From: an uncultured Clostridia bacterium
Lineage (GTDB): Bacteria > Bacillota > Clostridia > Oscillospirales > QAKW01
NCBI GenBank assembly: GCA_944387905.1
Contig: CALXGU010000057.1
Location: 1 to 9,048, forward strand
Direction: 5' to 3'
DNA length: 9,048 nt
Position 1 is the first letter of the stretch. Each line of letters starts with the position of its first letter. A model generated the notes under the pieces. It worked only from the letters and a program-made list of their open reading frames with translations. It made no database searches and was not told where the DNA came from. The translations under genes were made by a program, and so were the position numbers. This document shows positions 6,330 to 9,048 of this stretch, piece after piece.

Positions 6330-6342
6330 GTTTTAAAACAAA
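6327..6342. repeat. Perfect 16-base A/T-rich palindrome before the ATPase ribosome site
   Basis: TTTGTTTT directly abuts its complement AAAACAAA. It overlaps the terminator U-tract and ends just before GAGGAG (6343-6348), which is 9 bases from the ATG at 6358. It could be an operator or a product of A/T-rich composition; there is no evidence to choose. Confidence 0.4.
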
Positions 6343-6357
6343 GAGGAGAAGTTTTGT

Positions 6358-8988
6358 ATGAACTACCATTTAAAAGAGGGCAGTCAAGTAATGAAGGAAC
6401 TTGCGACGTCAAAGGACGGACTGTCGGAGGCGTCGGCAAGGTCAAGAGCGGAAAAATACGGTAAAAATCTATTGACCGAGAAAAAGGGACCGGGCATAAT
6501 CAAGAGATTTTTCATGCAGCTTGCGGATCCGATGATAATAGTTCTGCTGATAGCGGCGGCATTGTCCGGGGTGACAGCGGTTTACAGCGGCGAGTCGCTG
6601 GCGGATGTGTTTATCATACTTTTTGTCGTGGTATTGAACTCAGTTTTGGGCGTGGTGCAGGAGAGCAAGGCGGAGGAGGCTATCGCGGCGCTCAAGACGA
6701 TGACTGCCGCGCACTCCAAGGTGATACGTGATTCAAAGCTGCAGTCGATAAAGAGCGAAGATCTTGTGCCGGGAGATATAATACTGCTCGAGGCGGGAGA
6801 CGCTGTGCCTGCCGACAGCAGAATAATAGAATGCGCGTCTATGAAAGTAGAGGAATCGGCGCTGACCGGAGAATCGGTGCCGGTTGTAAAGACAAGTGAT
6901 GTCATAGGCGACAGTCAGGCAAAAATAGCCTTGGGCGACCGCAAGAATATGGTGTATATGGGATCGACCGTTGTGTACGGCCGCGGGAAAGCGGTGGTAT
7001 GCGATACCGGAATGTCAACCGAGATGGGGAAAATCGCCGACGCGCTTTCAAAGGCGCAGGACAACGCGACCCCGCTGCAGAAAAAGCTTTCAGGTCTGTC
7101 TAAAATACTTACGCTGCTCGTTTTGGTGATATGTGTTGTTATATTTGCGGTAAGCCTTTTAAAGACCGGCGATATAACAACTGACAGTGTTCTGGAATCG
7201 TTTATGCTGGCGATAAGCCTGGCGGTGGCGGCAATACCTGAGGGTCTTGCGGCGGTAGTTACAATAGTGCTGTCTATCGGTGTTACGAAAATGTCAAAGC
7301 AAAATGCCGTGATACGTAAGCTTACGGCGGTAGAGACTCTGGGCTGCGCGCAGGTGATCTGCTCGGATAAGACAGGAACGCTGACTCAGAATAAAATGAC
7401 GGTAGTAAAGACGTGGGGAGACGATGAAAAGCTGCTGGCGACCGCGATGTCTCTTTGTACCGACGCCGAGTTTGACGAAGAAAAGGGCGAGGCAGTCGGC
7501 GAGCCCACCGAGTGCGCGCTTGTCAACTATGCGGCGAAAATCGGTTTTAATAAAAACGAGCTAAAGCAGAAAACTGCGCGCGTGGGCGAGGCGCCGTTTG
7601 ATTCGATGCGCAAAATGATGACGACTGTGCATGAGTGCGAAAATATATATATGCAGTATACAAAGGGCGCGCCTGATGAGATCCTTGCGCGCTGTACGCA
7701 TATCGTGACGGGCACGGGTACAGAGCAGCTCACAGATGAGAAACGAGAGCTTATAATGGCTCAGAACAAACAGATGGCGGACAGCGCGCTGAGGGTACTG
7801 GCAGCGGCGTATCGTGAACACAGCGGATCTTTGCCGGATATGACGCCCGAGACGCTTGAAAACCAGCTTGTGTTTATCGGACTTTACGGAATGATAGATC
7901 CTGTGCGGCCGGAGGTCAAGGCCGCGGTGGATAAATGCCGTGACGCGGGGATAACGGCTGTCATGATAACCGGAGACCATATCGATACCGCTGTCGCGAT
8001 AGCCAAGGATCTGGGACTTATCACAGATCCGTCTCAGGCAGTGATGGGTCAGGCGCTTGACAGCATGAGCGACGACGAGCTGGATCGGAATATAGAAAAA
8101 TACCGCGTCTATGCGCGTGTTCAGCCGGAACATAAAGTGCGTATAGTATCCGCATGGCAGAGAAAGGGCAAGGTAACCGCTATGACAGGCGACGGCGTCA
8201 ATGACGCGCCGTCCATAAAAACCGCGGATATCGGTATAGGAATGGGCATAACCGGTACGGACGTCACCAAAAACGTAGCTGATATGATACTGGCGGACGA
8301 TAACTTTGCCACTATCGTCTCCGCAGTAGGTGAAGGCAGACGGATTTATGACAATATCAGAAAATCGATACAGTTTCTGCTGTCGTCAAACCTGAGCGAA
8401 GTAATAGGCATATTTACCGCTACCATGCTGGGAGTCGTGCTTCTTGAGCCGGTGCATATACTCTGGATAAATCTGATCACGGACAGTCTGCCGGCGCTCG
8501 CGCTTGGCATGGAGGAGGGCGAGAAAGACGCTATGAAGCGGCCTCCGCGCGATTCAAAAGACGGAATATTCGCAGGCGGAGTCGGGGCTGATGTCATATA
8601 TCAGGGATTGCTTGTGGCAATTTTAACGCTTGCGGCATATTTTATAGGCCATTATATCGAGTCCGGCGTATGGGAGATAGCGCGCAGCTATGACGGAATC
8701 ACAATGGCGTTTTTAACGCTGTCGATGGCGGAGATATTCCAGTCGTTTAATATGCGCTCAAGGCGTCAGTCGATATTTACAATAAAAAGGCAGAATATAT
8801 GGCTGTGGGGCGCGGCAGCAGCGGCTTTGCTGCTTACGACGGCAGTGATATATATCCCGTTTCTTGTAGAACTGTTCAATTTTACACCCATTTCCGCGTT
8901 TGAGTATTTTACGGCGCTGGGACTTGCGTTTTTAATAATCCCGCTGGTAGAGATCGTGAAATTTATACAGCGTCGACTCGGAAAATAA
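6358..8988 (+). CDS. P2-type cation-transporting ATPase (SERCA/PMCA-like), probable Mn2+/Ca2+ exporter
   Basis: This 876-residue membrane pump is full length for the family. Order: N-terminal cation-ATPase domain (about 1-45), M1-M2 (about 57-100), actuator domain with TGES at 170-173, M3-M4 with PEGL at 294-297, phosphorylation site DKTGT with Asp337, nucleotide domain with KGAPDEIL from 436, TGD at 538-540, hinge TGDGVNDAP at 610-618, then six C-terminal helices. Residues aligning with SERCA cation ligands are present: Glu295 (M4), Asn678 and Glu681 (M5), Asn705, Thr708 and Asp709 (M6), Glu792 (M8). It should use ATP to expel a divalent cation across the plasma membrane. Sequence alone fits Ca2+ or Mn2+; the upstream manganese-type riboswitch favours Mn2+, as for lactococcal YoaB. 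GAGGAG at 6343-6348 supports this start. It is a single-gene unit with its own promoter and terminator. Confidence 0.94.
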   Translation: MNYHLKEGSQVMKELATSKDGLSEASARSRAEKYGKNLLTEKKGPGIIKRFFMQLADPMIIVLLIAAALSGVTAVYSGESLADVFIILFVVVLNSVLGVVQESKAEEAIAALKTMTAAHSKVIRDSKLQSIKSEDLVPGDIILLEAGDAVPADSRIIECASMKVEESALTGESVPVVKTSDVIGDSQAKIALGDRKNMVYMGSTVVYGRGKAVVCDTGMSTEMGKIADALSKAQDNATPLQKKLSGLSKILTLLVLVICVVIFAVSLLKTGDITTDSVLESFMLAISLAVAAIPEGLAAVVTIVLSIGVTKMSKQNAVIRKLTAVETLGCAQVICSDKTGTLTQNKMTVVKTWGDDEKLLATAMSLCTDAEFDEEKGEAVGEPTECALVNYAAKIGFNKNELKQKTARVGEAPFDSMRKMMTTVHECENIYMQYTKGAPDEILARCTHIVTGTGTEQLTDEKRELIMAQNKQMADSALRVLAAAYREHSGSLPDMTPETLENQLVFIGLYGMIDPVRPEVKAAVDKCRDAGITAVMITGDHIDTAVAIAKDLGLITDPSQAVMGQALDSMSDDELDRNIEKYRVYARVQPEHKVRIVSAWQRKGKVTAMTGDGVNDAPSIKTADIGIGMGITGTDVTKNVADMILADDNFATIVSAVGEGRRIYDNIRKSIQFLLSSNLSEVIGIFTATMLGVVLLEPVHILWINLITDSLPALALGMEEGEKDAMKRPPRDSKDGIFAGGVGADVIYQGLLVAILTLAAYFIGHYIESGVWEIARSYDGITMAFLTLSMAEIFQSFNMRSRRQSIFTIKRQNIWLWGAAAAALLLTTAVIYIPFLVELFNFTPISAFEYFTALGLAFLIIPLVEIVKFIQRRLGK

Positions 8989-8990
8989 AT

Positions 8991-9017
8991 AAAAGGCGCG
9001 CACTGCGCGCCTTTTTT
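8991..9017. terminator. Intrinsic terminator after the ATPase gene
   Basis: GGCGCGC (8995-9001) pairs with GCGCGCC (9005-9011) around an ACT loop, with AAAA before and six T residues after. It starts 2 bases past the ATPase stop codon. The A-tract gives a weaker U-tract on the minus strand, so it may also stop a convergent transcript. Confidence 0.93.
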
Positions 9018-9048
9018 ATCCGATATGAGCGAGCTGTCAGATTTTTTG
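9018..9048. other. Window tail without an assignable gene
   Basis: These 31 bases after the terminator show no start, promoter or recognisable peptide on the plus strand. On the minus strand a frame entering at 9048 reads three codons (Gln-Lys-Ile) to a TGA near 9037-9039, which could be the end of a convergent gene served by the same terminator; this is too short to support. Confidence 0.25.

Noticed and set aside
6177..6330. Other metal riboswitch classes (NiCo/czcD, M-box, DUF1646 sodium class) for the ATPase leader.
   Set aside because: The GGAGTAG and GTCAACA elements and the P1 layout fit yybP-ykoY, and I saw no hallmark boxes of the other classes.
7561..8133. Long minus-strand open frame (190 codons) antisense to the ATPase gene.
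   Set aside because: It is a shadow of the ATPase coding frame with low-plausibility composition, no promoter or ribosome site, and no recognisable domain.
1..9048. CRISPR arrays, insertion sequences, tRNA or rRNA genes, or phage defence modules.
   Set aside because: No spaced direct repeats, transposase motifs, terminal inverted repeats or tRNA-like cloverleaf were recognised; genes fill nearly all of the window.

Overview
The window looks like a chromosomal segment from an anaerobic, probably gut-associated Clostridia-type Bacillota. This rests on AGGAG-type ribosome sites, heavy ATA and AGA codon use, dense operon packing with overlapping stop and start codons, A-tract/U-tract hairpin terminators, and gene content: a GH78 rhamnosidase, HemW, U32 and TSCPD proteins, and a riboswitch-controlled cation ATPase. 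No marker fixes the genus.

Left block, about 2-5125, plus strand. This is one tight run ending at a bidirectional hairpin terminator. It holds the 3' end of an alpha-L-rhamnosidase-like gene (GH78, start outside the window), hemW (radical-SAM heme chaperone), a nitrilase-superfamily amidase fused to a glycerophosphodiester phosphodiesterase (GDPD) and split by one apparent single-base frameshift near 3147-3155, a small cysteine-rich TSCPD-domain protein, and a U32 peptidase-like protein resembling the tRNA-hydroxylation (TrhP) group. Neighbours overlap by 4 or 11 bases or sit 4 bases apart, so they are probably co-transcribed and partly translationally coupled, although their functions do not form one obvious pathway.

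Middle, about 5126-6114, minus strand. A sugar-phosphate isomerase/epimerase-like TIM-barrel gene faces the left block and shares its terminator. It has its own good promoter (TTGAAA-17-TATACT) and a perfect 14-base palindrome just downstream of the predicted transcription start. Its ribosome-site spacing favours the second in-frame ATG (6041) over the first (6047).

Right block, about 6134-9017, plus strand. A sigma-A-type promoter is followed by a leader that reads as a yybP-ykoY (manganese) riboswitch. The 3' strand of its closing helix can instead pair with a downstream segment to form a terminator. It precedes an 876-residue P2-type ATPase retaining all catalytic motifs and the SERCA-like cation ligands. 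The combination argues for a Mn2+-induced Mn2+ (possibly Ca2+) exporter. A strong hairpin terminator closes the unit, and the last 31 bases carry no assignable gene.

The points most worth following are the complete switch architecture in the ATPase leader and the amidase-GDPD fusion with its single lesion.
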